10,547 nt of DNA from Pyrinomonadaceae bacterium (GTDB lineage Bacteria > Acidobacteriota > Blastocatellia > Pyrinomonadales > Pyrinomonadaceae): positions 1 to 10,547 of the forward strand of contig JAICPV010000041.1 in NCBI GenBank assembly GCA_025929655.1. The letters run 5' to 3'. A model generated the notes under the pieces. The model made no database searches, was not told where the DNA came from, and was given only the letters and a program-made list of their open reading frames with translations. Positions 1 through 6,377 of the stretch are shown here, piece after piece (positions within the stretch are counted from its first letter, which is position 1; each line of letters opens with the position of its first letter). The position numbers and the translations under genes were made by a program.

Positions 1-1
1 A

Positions 2-826
2 GTCGAACTCCTCGATCACGTGCAACTAGCCGGCGGCGAGGCAGCCACCACAGTTTCGGGCTTGCAGCGTTTGGGAATGAGAACGGCGTACGCGGGAAGC
101 TTCGGAGACGACGAAGAGGGCAGCTTTGGGATGCACTCGCTCGAAAGCGCGGGAGTCGACATTTCGTTGTCGAAACGGATCAGCGGTGCAAGAACCCAGG
201 TCGCGTTTATCCTGATCGACGCTGGGTCGGGCGAGCGGACGGTCATATGGAAACGGGACGCGCTTCTCGAATACGTTCCCGATGAAGCGCTTCTGTACGC
301 CATGGCCAACTGCAGGATCCTCCATATGACCCCGCACGATACTTCCGCCTGCATCACACTTTCTAGAAAGGCGCGCGATTCCGGAACGCTTGTGTCGATC
401 GACATCGACAACATTTTCGACCGAATCGACGAACTTCTGCCGCTCGTCGATATTTTGATCTGTTCGAGCGATTTTCCTGTCCGTTTAACAGGCATGAACG
501 ATCCTCGCGAAGCGTTGCGCGCGATGGCGTCCAGCTACGGCTGCGCCGTTGTGGGAATGACGCTCGGCGAGATCGGTTCCGTGCTGTTGTGCAATGGCAG
601 CTTAATCGAATCCAAAGGATTTTCCGTTCCCGGCGGATGCAAGGACACGACCGGGGCGGGCGATGCGTTTCGCACGGGCCTTTTGTACGGAATTCTAAAA
701 GGTGAAACAGTCGAGGACGCGGCACGGAGCGCCAATGCGGTTGCGGCGCTCAAATGCAGGGCCGTCGGCGCACGGACGGCATTACCGCATGCCAAAGAAT
801 TGGCAGATTTTCTGGCGCAAAACTAA
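2..826 (+). CDS. PfkB-family carbohydrate/nucleoside kinase, 5' end cut by window
   Basis: ATP-dependent kinase of the ribokinase/PfkB family, probably cytoplasmic, phosphorylating a sugar or nucleoside; the substrate cannot be told from sequence. The frame is open from base 2, giving 274 visible residues. Family members are usually about 300-320 residues, so roughly 25-40 N-terminal residues and the true start lie outside. The visible start carries the substrate-side glycine motif (GGEAATTVSGLQRLG) and then AGSFGDDEEG, both typical of the N-terminal part. Near the C-terminus is DTTGAGDAF, the anion hole with the catalytic Asp at about visible residue 221, followed by the helix that ends in a conserved Asn-Ala pair (SANAVAALKC). 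The gene ends only 5 bp before the stop of the convergent minus-strand gene, so no separate terminator fits between them. Family assignment is firm; substrate is unknown. Confidence 0.9.
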   Translation, partial: VELLDHVQLAGGEAATTVSGLQRLGMRTAYAGSFGDDEEGSFGMHSLESAGVDISLSKRISGARTQVAFILIDAGSGERTVIWKRDALLEYVPDEALLYAMANCRILHMTPHDTSACITLSRKARDSGTLVSIDIDNIFDRIDELLPLVDILICSSDFPVRLTGMNDPREALRAMASSYGCAVVGMTLGEIGSVLLCNGSLIESKGFSVPGGCKDTTGAGDAFRTGLLYGILKGETVEDAARSANAVAALKCRAVGARTALPHAKELADFLAQN

Positions 827-831
827 GTTGG

Positions 832-1530
832 TCAAAGCATCTTGCAGATCTCTTTGCCCCATGGCGCCGCGGTCGCTTTTTTTACGCTCGGCTCGACGTC
901 CGCCATCTTCCATTCGCGCCGCTGAAGTATCGCACCATCCGTAAATTCGATCCGGTTCAAAAGAATCTTTTCTTCGAAAAGCTTCCGGTCCGGGTCTTTC
1001 AGGCTCTCGGCGCTTATAACGTCGCTCGGGCCGAGAATGCTAAGGGCCGCAAGCTCCAGCTTCTCGCCCGGTTTCATTTTCGCAGCGCAAAGGAACTGCC
1101 GGCGAATGACATTTTTCGGATTGGCAAATTCGGTAAACCTGTACTCCCAAAACAGGACATCAACCTTGCGGCCGCTGTTGTTTCTAACATTGGCCACGTA
1201 TCGAAATCCGTTCACGTCATCGGTCTTCGCCGATCGAGCCTCCTGAACATTCTTTTCGATTGCGGAGCTCCTCCCGTCGGTCGTGTACTCGCTCGGATCG
1301 GGAACGCCCTTCGGCTGATTTTCGCGGGCCGCCCGCTGGTAGTATTTGTCACTGGAAGTGAGGCCACGCATCGGCACAGCGGTGTTGGCATCCAACTTTT
1401 GGCCGGGGACCCGAACGCGCTCCCAGCGGTGATCTATTACCGAGATCAACAAATCCTGATTCGCGTCCTGCGCGAACGCAATGGCAGCGAGCATCAAAAC
1501 AACGGCCGGCAGCAAAATGGATCGCGGCAT
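832..1530 (-). CDS. Secreted hypothetical protein, 232 aa
   Basis: Function not recognised. The protein begins with a clear Sec signal peptide: MPRS, a hydrophobic stretch to about residue 18, and a likely cleavage after AFA (residue 20), so the mature form is probably periplasmic or surface-exposed. The central part (about 108-150), with GFRYVANVRNNSGRKV and LFWEYRF, alternates in a beta-strand way and resembles an Ig-like or NEAT-like beta sandwich; this is inferred from pattern only. Two cysteines remain in the mature part (C148 in RRQFLC and C229 near the end), which could form a disulfide. A GTG at 1533 also opens the frame, but GGAGG at 1537-1541 lies 6 nt from the ATG at 1530 and only 3 nt from the GTG, so the ATG is preferred. 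It lies 59 bp downstream of the hydrolase gene and may be the last gene of the minus-strand cluster. It resembles conserved hypotheticals I associate with Blastocatellia, from memory only. Confidence 0.8.
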   Translation of the reverse strand: MPRSILLPAVVLMLAAIAFAQDANQDLLISVIDHRWERVRVPGQKLDANTAVPMRGLTSSDKYYQRAARENQPKGVPDPSEYTTDGRSSAIEKNVQEARSAKTDDVNGFRYVANVRNNSGRKVDVLFWEYRFTEFANPKNVIRRQFLCAAKMKPGEKLELAALSILGPSDVISAESLKDPDRKLFEEKILLNRIEFTDGAILQRREWKMADVEPSVKKATAAPWGKEICKML

Positions 1531-1589
1531 CACCTACCTCCGATATTGGACTGATTCAACTAGTCTACTCCCAAAACACCCGGGCGGCA

Positions 1590-2255
1590 CTACAGATTTT
1601 CTTTGAAGAACGCGATCGCGACCGCCCAGGCGTCCCGTGCCGCCTCCTGGTCGTAAACTTCTGGACGAGTATCGTTGAAGAACGCGTGGTCGGCGTCGTA
1701 TTTCACGGACCGAAGCGGAAGCTCATATCGTTCCGCAACGTTCTCCAAACCCGCGACCTTTTCCGGGGTGATCCAGCCATCGCGTGTTCCGGAAATGAAA
1801 ATCGTCGGCGTGCGAAGCTTCGAAAGAATTTCTTCTTCAGGAATGTCACCGTAGAAGGGAACAGCAGCGCTGATGCCTTCGACCTCACACGCGGCGCGTA
1901 AAGCGAACGTGCCTCCCATGCAGTAACCGGTGATGCCGAAGTGCGTCAAAGACAACTTTTCCGCGGCAGTCGAGAGTGTTGCCGTTATCGTTGCGATCCC
2001 GTCGTCGACCGCAAGGTCGTGCATCATCTTCGAAGCCTCGTCCGGATCCGTCGCGACCTTGCCATGGTAAAGATCCGGAGCTATGCCGATGAAACCCTCG
2101 CCCGCATAGCGCCCAGCGATGTCCTTCACATGATCGTTCAGGCCCCACCATTCATGGATAATAAGGACGGCCTTATCATTCGCATTGTCCGGAAAAGCGA
2201 CGTACGCGCTCGACGCGCCGTTATCGGTTTGCACCTCAAGGGTTTCTGTACGCAC
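1590..2255 (-). CDS. Dienelactone hydrolase family alpha/beta hydrolase
   Basis: Cytoplasmic alpha/beta hydrolase of the dienelactone hydrolase (DLH) family, 221 residues, the usual family length. DLH proper opens the lactone ring of dienelactones in chloroaromatic breakdown, but many chromosomal homologues have unknown ester or lactone substrates and no aromatic pathway gene is nearby. Visible active-site elements are E35 in HEWWG, the nucleophile C112 in GYCMGG (Cys replacing Ser, as in true DLH), D159 in GTRDGW and H190 in DADHAFFN. There is no signal peptide. The start is GTG: GGAGG at 2263-2267 sits 7 nt upstream, and no ATG is better placed. The RBS lies inside one arm of a long inverted repeat (separate entry), so translation may depend on whether the message started inside or upstream of that repeat. 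It follows the receptor gene by 74 bp. Confidence 0.9.
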   Translation of the reverse strand: MRTETLEVQTDNGASSAYVAFPDNANDKAVLIIHEWWGLNDHVKDIAGRYAGEGFIGIAPDLYHGKVATDPDEASKMMHDLAVDDGIATITATLSTAAEKLSLTHFGITGYCMGGTFALRAACEVEGISAAVPFYGDIPEEEILSKLRTPTIFISGTRDGWITPEKVAGLENVAERYELPLRSVKYDADHAFFNDTRPEVYDQEAARDAWAVAIAFFKENL

Positions 2256-2261
2256 AAAAAT

Positions 2262-2311
2262 TCCTCCGTTCGATCTGTTTTCAGTGAATTATAAACGAAT
2301 CGAACGGAGGA
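2262..2311 (-). promoter_or_regulatory. 13-bp perfect inverted repeat masking the hydrolase RBS; terminator-like
   Basis: Bases 2262-2274 and 2299-2311 are perfect reverse complements (13 bp) separated by 24 nt. Read on the minus strand, the second arm contains the GGAGG ribosome binding site of the hydrolase gene and is followed by AATTTTTGTG, a five-T run that abuts the GTG start. In an RNA coming from the receptor gene this would fold into a long stem ending at the U-run, which could terminate transcription, hide the ribosome binding site, or both. The large loop is unusual for a classic intrinsic terminator. The pairing is seen directly; the regulatory role is inferred. Confidence 0.6.
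2288..2293 (-). promoter_or_regulatory. Candidate -10 box (TATAAT) for the hydrolase gene
   Basis: A perfect TATAAT on the minus strand sits in the loop of the inverted repeat, 32 nt upstream of the GTG start. The expected transcription start is near 2281. The -35 position at 17-bp spacing (2311-2316, TAACCT) is a poor match, so the promoter may be weak or activator-dependent. A message started here would lack the upstream arm of the inverted repeat and so would leave the RBS free. Confidence 0.4.
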
Positions 2312-2329
2312 GGTTAGTTCGCCTGAGAA

Positions 2330-4564
2330 CTAAAAAAACCGCACCGTGTACCCGACACGTATCCCGCGGCCGATCTCCGGCATAAACTCTTTAACGATAT
2401 TCAGGTGATTGCGGTACAGCTTGTCCGTTAGGTTGTACGCGTTGAAGGTGATGATGTGCGCGTAATGCTGCCGGCCGATCGTGTAGGAACCTGTCAAATT
2501 CAAAATACCATAGCCCGCTGTCGGAGATTCGAGCGGATACAGCTTATCCTGCCGTCCCGCGAACAAAGCCTCCGGCCGCACGTTAAGGTCTTTGTACCGG
2601 ATGTCTAGCCCGATACGTGCGCGCGCCGGCGGGATCCTCGGCACATTCAGGTTCAGGTCGACGAATTTCGCACGAACCTTGTCAAGATTTGCGTACATCC
2701 CGATATGGTCGTTAAATCTCACGTCAGCACCGATCTCCGCACCGACGTACCGGGCCGACGATTGCTCGTAACGGGCTACAGGCAGTCCGTCTTCGATATC
2801 GATCACACCGTCGGCGTCTTCGTCCTGATACGCCAGGTAGACAAAATCGCTGATGCGGTAATAGTAAACATCAGCATTTATTCGCACTCTTTCCGACTGG
2901 TGACGGATAGAGAGATCGAGGCCGTTCGAGCGTTCGATCCGGAGGGTCGGATTACCGATCTCAAAGGTCAGATTGCCGATGTGCGGGCCGTTATTGTAAA
3001 GCTCTTCGAGCGCGGGAGCACGTCGCGAATGCGTGAAATTTACAACGAATGCTCCCCCGTTCCAAAGCCCCACGTTCGTTCCCGCTCCGCCCGAGAACGA
3101 CGTAAAATTGCGCGCGATCAGCTCCGGGTTTTCCGGACGGTAGCGGTTTGACTCTACACGGGCGCCGAGCTGGGCTTTCACGCGGTCGAAGCTCAGCTCC
3201 TCGAGCCCGAAAACCGAAAATGAATTCTGGCGAACCGCCCCTTCGATCAACTGCTCGGCGCCGGCAACCTGATATTCACGATTGAATCCTTCCAGTCCGA
3301 ACCGGCCTGTTAATCTCTTGTATTTCTGCTGTTCGAAAACCGATCTGTAGGAAAAGACCGTGTTGTCGAAGGTAGTGCCGACGCTGTCCGTGCCGTCTTC
3401 CGTTTCGATCTCCTGATGGCGATAGTCCGAGTAATCGAAATTGAATGTCGCTCCGCTAATCAACGAATTCGTCAGCTCGCGTAGGCCGCCGTTGAAACGC
3501 AGTTTGTGACGTTTCATTTCAACGTCGATCTCCGCGTCCACTTCCGGAATCGCGCCCTCTTTAGCCGGCTCGAAAATGGCCGCGAAGGGAATGCCGTACC
3601 TGCGTGTGTCGAAGCCGTAGCTTGCCGCTGCGAAAGCCTTGTCGCGGTAATAGCCCGCGCCGAAGGAAATGGATCGCGAATTTCCGGCTGAGTTCGGGAT
3701 CCTGCCGATCGGTGTGTCGTAATCGCCCGTCCGCTGCAGCCCGAAATTCCCGCGCAAGAGCCAGCGTTTTATTCCATACTCAACGCCGCCGGACGCGCCT
3801 GCTTGTTTGTCGGCACTGCCCAGAACTCCGGTAAAAAATCCCCGCAGCCCGTCGTGATAATCCGATTCGTCGTGGCCGATCACGTTCACCACGCCGCCGA
3901 TAGCGTTGCTGCCGTAAAGCAGGGTTCCGGGCCCTTTTACCACCTCGATGCGTTCCGCCGCGAGCGGATCGATCGGTTCGCCGTGATCGCCGGACTGGGA
4001 GCCCAGCGAGCCGCTGCGCACGCCGTCCTGGATGACCAGCACGCGGTCGCCGTCGAAACCGCGGATCACCGGCCGCGCGGATCCGGGGCCGAAACTCCGT
4101 TTCGCGACCCCGGCTTCGGACTCGAGAACTTCGCCAAGCGACGTGGACGCCCGCTGCGCGATCGTCGTGGAGCCGACCGAATTAACGCTTTGCAGCGATT
4201 CAAAAACGCTTTGTTCCGTGCCCGACGCTGTGACGGTCACCTGCTCCTGTATCGAAGCGATCCGAAGGTCGAAATCCAGTGTGAGCGGCGTTCCTGCAGC
4301 GACCGTTACGGTTCTTGTTGCATCCGCGAACCCTTCCTTATGAACGAGGATCGTGTACCGGCCGGGCGGAACATTCGCGAATGAATACTTCCCTTCGGCG
4401 TCCGTCCTCGTTGACTGGCGCAACTGAACTATCTGGACGTCAGCGTCGTGCAGAGCGGTTTCGTTCCCGTATTTGACCGTGCCTGTGATCGTTCCGGCTT
4501 GCTGGGCGAAAATCGATACGTGTGTGGCCAGAATAAATAAAGTCAAAGCTAAAAGCTTATACAT
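2330..4564 (-). CDS. TonB-dependent outer-membrane receptor, ZnuD-like plug
   Basis: Outer-membrane 22-strand beta-barrel receptor powered by TonB-ExbBD, 744 residues. Order: signal peptide (1-20, ending FAQQ); carboxypeptidase-regulatory-like beta-sandwich (about 24-100, GTITGTVKYG to the DLR strand); TonB-box-like stretch EQVTVTA (107-113); plug (about 118-230, with PVIRGFDGDRVLV, SGDHGEP and IEVVKGPGTLLYGSNAIGGVVNVI); barrel to the end, closing in VRF-F with the terminal aromatic residue of outer-membrane proteins. The plug words around RGFDGDRV and SGDHGEPIDP resemble those of ZnuD-type zinc receptors, and HDESDYHD follows directly. This suggests metal or metal-complex uptake (inference). 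The ATG at 4564 is chosen because GGAG at 4574-4577 lies 9 nt upstream and the signal peptide then starts properly; a TTG at 4579 overlaps that GGAG and is rejected. It sits 96 bp downstream of a histidine-rich small protein gene, probably in one operon. The ligand is not proven. Confidence 0.93.
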   Translation of the reverse strand: MYKLLALTLFILATHVSIFAQQAGTITGTVKYGNETALHDADVQIVQLRQSTRTDAEGKYSFANVPPGRYTILVHKEGFADATRTVTVAAGTPLTLDFDLRIASIQEQVTVTASGTEQSVFESLQSVNSVGSTTIAQRASTSLGEVLESEAGVAKRSFGPGSARPVIRGFDGDRVLVIQDGVRSGSLGSQSGDHGEPIDPLAAERIEVVKGPGTLLYGSNAIGGVVNVIGHDESDYHDGLRGFFTGVLGSADKQAGASGGVEYGIKRWLLRGNFGLQRTGDYDTPIGRIPNSAGNSRSISFGAGYYRDKAFAAASYGFDTRRYGIPFAAIFEPAKEGAIPEVDAEIDVEMKRHKLRFNGGLRELTNSLISGATFNFDYSDYRHQEIETEDGTDSVGTTFDNTVFSYRSVFEQQKYKRLTGRFGLEGFNREYQVAGAEQLIEGAVRQNSFSVFGLEELSFDRVKAQLGARVESNRYRPENPELIARNFTSFSGGAGTNVGLWNGGAFVVNFTHSRRAPALEELYNNGPHIGNLTFEIGNPTLRIERSNGLDLSIRHQSERVRINADVYYYRISDFVYLAYQDEDADGVIDIEDGLPVARYEQSSARYVGAEIGADVRFNDHIGMYANLDKVRAKFVDLNLNVPRIPPARARIGLDIRYKDLNVRPEALFAGRQDKLYPLESPTAGYGILNLTGSYTIGRQHYAHIITFNAYNLTDKLYRNHLNIVKEFMPEIGRGIRVGYTVRFF

Positions 4565-4660
4565 GTTTTCAATCTCCAAAATATTCCCCGAAATGATCGT
4601 CCGGGATTAAACAAAGACTTCGCGGCCGTTTGTGAGCAAAAGCCGCAACAGTTGTTCGAT

Positions 4661-5053
4661 TTAGGAGATTTCCGGAGGGTGAAATTCCGGATCGGGTGGA
4701 CGTGAGATCCCTGAAACGATCCCGTGTAACAAGAGACGGCTCGACCCGGCGTCTAAGCGTTCGTTGGACGGTGCAAGCGCGTCGAAAAAAGCGTTATGCT
4801 GCGAAGATTCGTGGCTGAACCTGAAACCCTGGTCGCGACGCTGGCTGTCGTTGCAGATCAGTGTTTTGCATGGATCGTCATGGCCGCGTTCGCTGTTGGA
4901 GGCCGCCACGCCGCCGACATTAGAGTGATGTGAGAGTATGACGCCGTGCGACCCCCATTCGGCAAAAAGCACGACGGCGAAGACGGCGGCTAGGATAAGC
5001 CGCAAATGCTCCCGCGTCGCAAATGTATGAATAACGTGTCGCACAATAAACAT
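4661..5053 (-). CDS. Small histidine-rich membrane/exported protein upstream of the receptor
   Basis: No named function recognised. As called, 130 residues with one hydrophobic segment (about 18-31, LRLILAAVFAVVLF) acting as a signal peptide or anchor, followed by a polar domain rich in metal-binding residues: SHGVILSHH (35-43), HDDPCKTLIC (58-67, C-x4-C), HESSQH (81-86) and a proline-rich tail PPDPEFHPPEIS. This placement and composition, directly upstream of a ZnuD-like receptor, suggest a periplasmic metal-binding or metal-handling partner (inference). The start is uncertain. The ATG at 5053 has no good RBS and lies within a few bases of a promoter-like TAGAAT. A GTG at 5044 or a TTG at 5005, the latter preceded by GGGAG and opening right at the hydrophobic segment, are alternatives. 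The frame stays open upstream to 5203, but that part overlaps the divergent sixA gene and lacks protein-like character. Confidence 0.7.
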   Translation of the reverse strand: MFIVRHVIHTFATREHLRLILAAVFAVVLFAEWGSHGVILSHHSNVGGVAASNSERGHDDPCKTLICNDSQRRDQGFRFSHESSQHNAFFDALAPSNERLDAGSSRLLLHGIVSGISRPPDPEFHPPEIS

Positions 5054-5055
5054 TA

Positions 5056-5084
5056 ATTCTACCAATGCGATGTTACGTCCACAA
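5056..5084 (-). promoter_or_regulatory. Candidate promoter for the histidine-rich protein/receptor operon
   Basis: On the minus strand TTGTGG (5079-5084) and TAGAAT (5056-5061) are separated by 17 bp, a sigma-70-like arrangement. The start would be near 5049, which falls slightly inside the ATG-5053 reading and would favour a later start codon. A short GTACG/CGTAC inverted repeat (5090-5094 and 5100-5104, 5-nt spacer) lies just upstream and could be an operator. I could not match a known Fur or Zur box. Confidence 0.4.
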
Positions 5085-5161
5085 GATTGGTACGGCTGGC
5101 GTACACATTTGGTTTCCGTTTGGCGGGCCGGATCACTTTTCGTTTTCCGGGGGTTCGCGCG

Positions 5162-5167
5162 TAGAAT
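5162..5167 (+). promoter_or_regulatory. Candidate -10 box (TAGAAT) for sixA
   Basis: TAGAAT lies 9 nt before the sixA ATG, so transcription would begin at or within a few bases of the start codon. The -35 region at 17-bp spacing (TTCGTT) is weak. The same hexamer appears close before two other starts in the window. Confidence 0.3.
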
Positions 5168-5176
5168 TCCTGAACG

Positions 5177-5647
5177 ATGAAACGACTCTTGCTGATGCGG
5201 CATGCGGAAGCGACCTTGGACGGCCGGCCCGATATCGAGCGCCCCCTTAACGAACGCGGTGCTTCAGCCGCCGGCCGTATGGGCGGATTTATCAGCGGCC
5301 GCGGCCTTTGCCCGGAGCAGATCATAAGCTCATCTGCCGCACGCGCTTTGGAAACCGCGACGATCCTCAAAGCGTGTTCCCATCTCAACGTTGATATCCG
5401 GCAGGATGAACGGATCTACGAAGCCGGACCGCAAACGCTGCTGGATGTCGCTGCCGATATCGACGACGACTTCGACCTGGTGATGCTCGTGGGCCATAAC
5501 CCGGGTTTTGAAGGGTTTATCGCCCTCCTTACCGGCACAACGCGATCGATGCACGCAGGCGCGATAGCGGTGATCGATCTGCAAATCGAAACCTGGCGGG
5601 CCGTTAACGAAGGCATCGGAACTTTGATCGAAGTGATCCATCCTTAA
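5177..5647 (+). CDS. sixA: SixA-type phosphohistidine phosphatase
   Basis: Cytoplasmic histidine-phosphatase-superfamily enzyme of the SixA branch, 156 residues, a typical SixA length without extra domains. SixA removes phosphate from phosphohistidine: in E. coli it acts on the HPt domain of ArcB and on the nitrogen phosphotransferase system. Visible catalytic parts are the RHA motif near the N-terminus (R8, H9, the phosphate-accepting His), R56 in SSAARALETA, and the second His H107 in VGHNPG. IYEAGPQTLL (80-89) is also characteristic. It is transcribed divergently from the histidine-rich protein gene, 123 bp apart. The ATG start has no obvious Shine-Dalgarno. TAGAAT at 5162-5167 ends only 9 nt before it, which would suit a leaderless or very short-leader message. 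No partner kinase is in the window, so its physiological target is unknown. Confidence 0.88.
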   Translation: MKRLLLMRHAEATLDGRPDIERPLNERGASAAGRMGGFISGRGLCPEQIISSSAARALETATILKACSHLNVDIRQDERIYEAGPQTLLDVAADIDDDFDLVMLVGHNPGFEGFIALLTGTTRSMHAGAIAVIDLQIETWRAVNEGIGTLIEVIHP

Positions 5648-5701
5648 CGGCAACCGTCCACGCCCTCGGCAAAATTTATCCGCGCAGTCTTTCATGGTGT
5701 G

Positions 5702-5708
5702 GTAATAT
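5702..5708 (+). promoter_or_regulatory. Candidate extended -10 promoter for the CarD-like gene
   Basis: TGGTAATAT (5700-5708) fits an extended -10 pattern (TG, one base, then a TATAAT-like hexamer with 4 of 6 matches). No -35 is recognisable. A start near 5715 would give a leader of about 90 nt. An 8-bp palindrome GTAATTAC (5709-5716) overlaps the expected start point. Nothing else is clear in the 157-nt gap between sixA and this gene. Confidence 0.3.
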
Positions 5709-5804
5709 GTAATTACAAGTACTCACATTTTTGTCGCTTGAATTGATCGAGTTTCCGCCGTCCCACACTCTTTTTTCTCAAGGCTTATCGGGGAGAAAAA
5801 AAGT

Positions 5805-6341
5805 ATGACGCTTCGAATCGGGCAAAAGGTCGCGTACCCCAGCCAAGGTGTGTGCAGGGTCGAACAGATCGAGCAGCGAATGATAGGGTCCTTGCCGATG
5901 CAGTTCTATTCACTGCGCGTCCTGAACGACAATTCGACCATCTTTGTCCCGCTCGAGAACGCCGACAGCGTGGGGATCCGACCGGTGATCACGCAGATTC
6001 AATGTAAAAAACTTATCGCCCGGCTTTCCGAAGATTTTGAGCCGATTTCGAACGAATGGAAGACGCGTTCGAAATGCTTTGCCGATCAGCTCAGATCGGG
6101 CGATGTTTTCGAAGCCGCCGACGTTCTCAAAAAATTAGCTTTTCTGAGCCGTGAGAAAAAACTCTCGTTCCGCGAGCAAAACCTGCTGGAAAAAGCGAAG
6201 TTCCTGATAATCTCCGAAGTATCCAACGCGGAGAAAGCCGACGAAGAAGAACTGCGTACCGAGATCGAACGACTCGTCGAACTCGCCTGCGACCGGCATG
6301 CGGTCCAACAACCCAAGGTGATGACCGCCGCAGTTCATTAG
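5805..6341 (+). CDS. CarD-like RNA polymerase-binding transcriptional regulator
   Basis: 178 residues. CarD-family proteins bind the RNA polymerase beta subunit through an N-terminal Tudor-like domain and stabilise the open promoter complex through a C-terminal helical domain with a wedge Trp. Here the N-terminal domain (about 4-60) starts with the family opening IGQKVAYPSQGVCRVEQI and includes FYSLRVL and IFVPLENADSVGIRPV. The helical domain follows, with NEWKTRS placing a Trp at residue 85, then LRSGDVFEAADVLKKL and SFREQNLLEKAKFLIISE, as in CarD/CdnL. The tail after about 165 is poorly conserved in type. GGGGAG at 5790-5795 lies 9 nt before the ATG, a strong ribosome binding site. It stands alone, 157 bp after sixA. 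Its stop codon shares its last base with the left arm of the inverted-repeat cassette. Being CarD-like is clear; whether it is the essential CdnL type or an accessory paralogue is not. Confidence 0.9.
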   Translation: MTLRIGQKVAYPSQGVCRVEQIEQRMIGSLPMQFYSLRVLNDNSTIFVPLENADSVGIRPVITQIQCKKLIARLSEDFEPISNEWKTRSKCFADQLRSGDVFEAADVLKKLAFLSREKKLSFREQNLLEKAKFLIISEVSNAEKADEEELRTEIERLVELACDRHAVQQPKVMTAAVH

Positions 6342-6372
6342 AATTCCACAGCAGAGACGCGAAGACGCAGAG
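6341..6372 (+). repeat. Left inverted-repeat arm of the cassette
   Basis: GAATT, a 5-nt variable part, then GCAGAGACGC, GA and AGACGCAGAG. It is the inverted counterpart of 6755-6786, with mismatches at arm positions 6, 7, 10, 21 and 22. It begins on the last base of the CarD-like stop codon. Confidence 0.75.
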
Positions 6373-6377
6373 TTTAT

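Noticed and set aside
754..1554. 266-codon plus-strand open frame opposite the secreted hypothetical
   Set aside because: The minus-strand frame has a signal peptide, a Shine-Dalgarno and protein-like content; the plus-strand frame also runs through the end of the kinase gene.
2314..2333. TTAGTTC / GAACTAA inverted repeat at the receptor stop as an intrinsic terminator
   Set aside because: Read on the receptor's strand the T-run precedes the stem instead of following it, so it does not fit a terminator; it may only be a weak secondary structure.
3803..4384. 193-codon open frame on the plus strand inside the receptor gene
   Set aside because: It is antisense to the well-supported plug region of the TonB-dependent receptor, has no recognisable domain and is a by-product of codon bias.
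5090..5104. GTACG-5-CGTAC as a Zur or Fur box
   Set aside because: Half-sites are only 5 bp and do not resemble the known AT-rich Fur or Zur boxes; mentioned only as a possible operator in the promoter entry.
5641..5662. ACGG-CAA-CCGT stem after sixA as a terminator
   Set aside because: The stem is only 4 bp and no T-run follows it.
5709..5716. GTAATTAC palindrome upstream of the CarD-like gene as an operator
   Set aside because: Eight bases, single copy and AT-rich; too likely by chance to call on its own.
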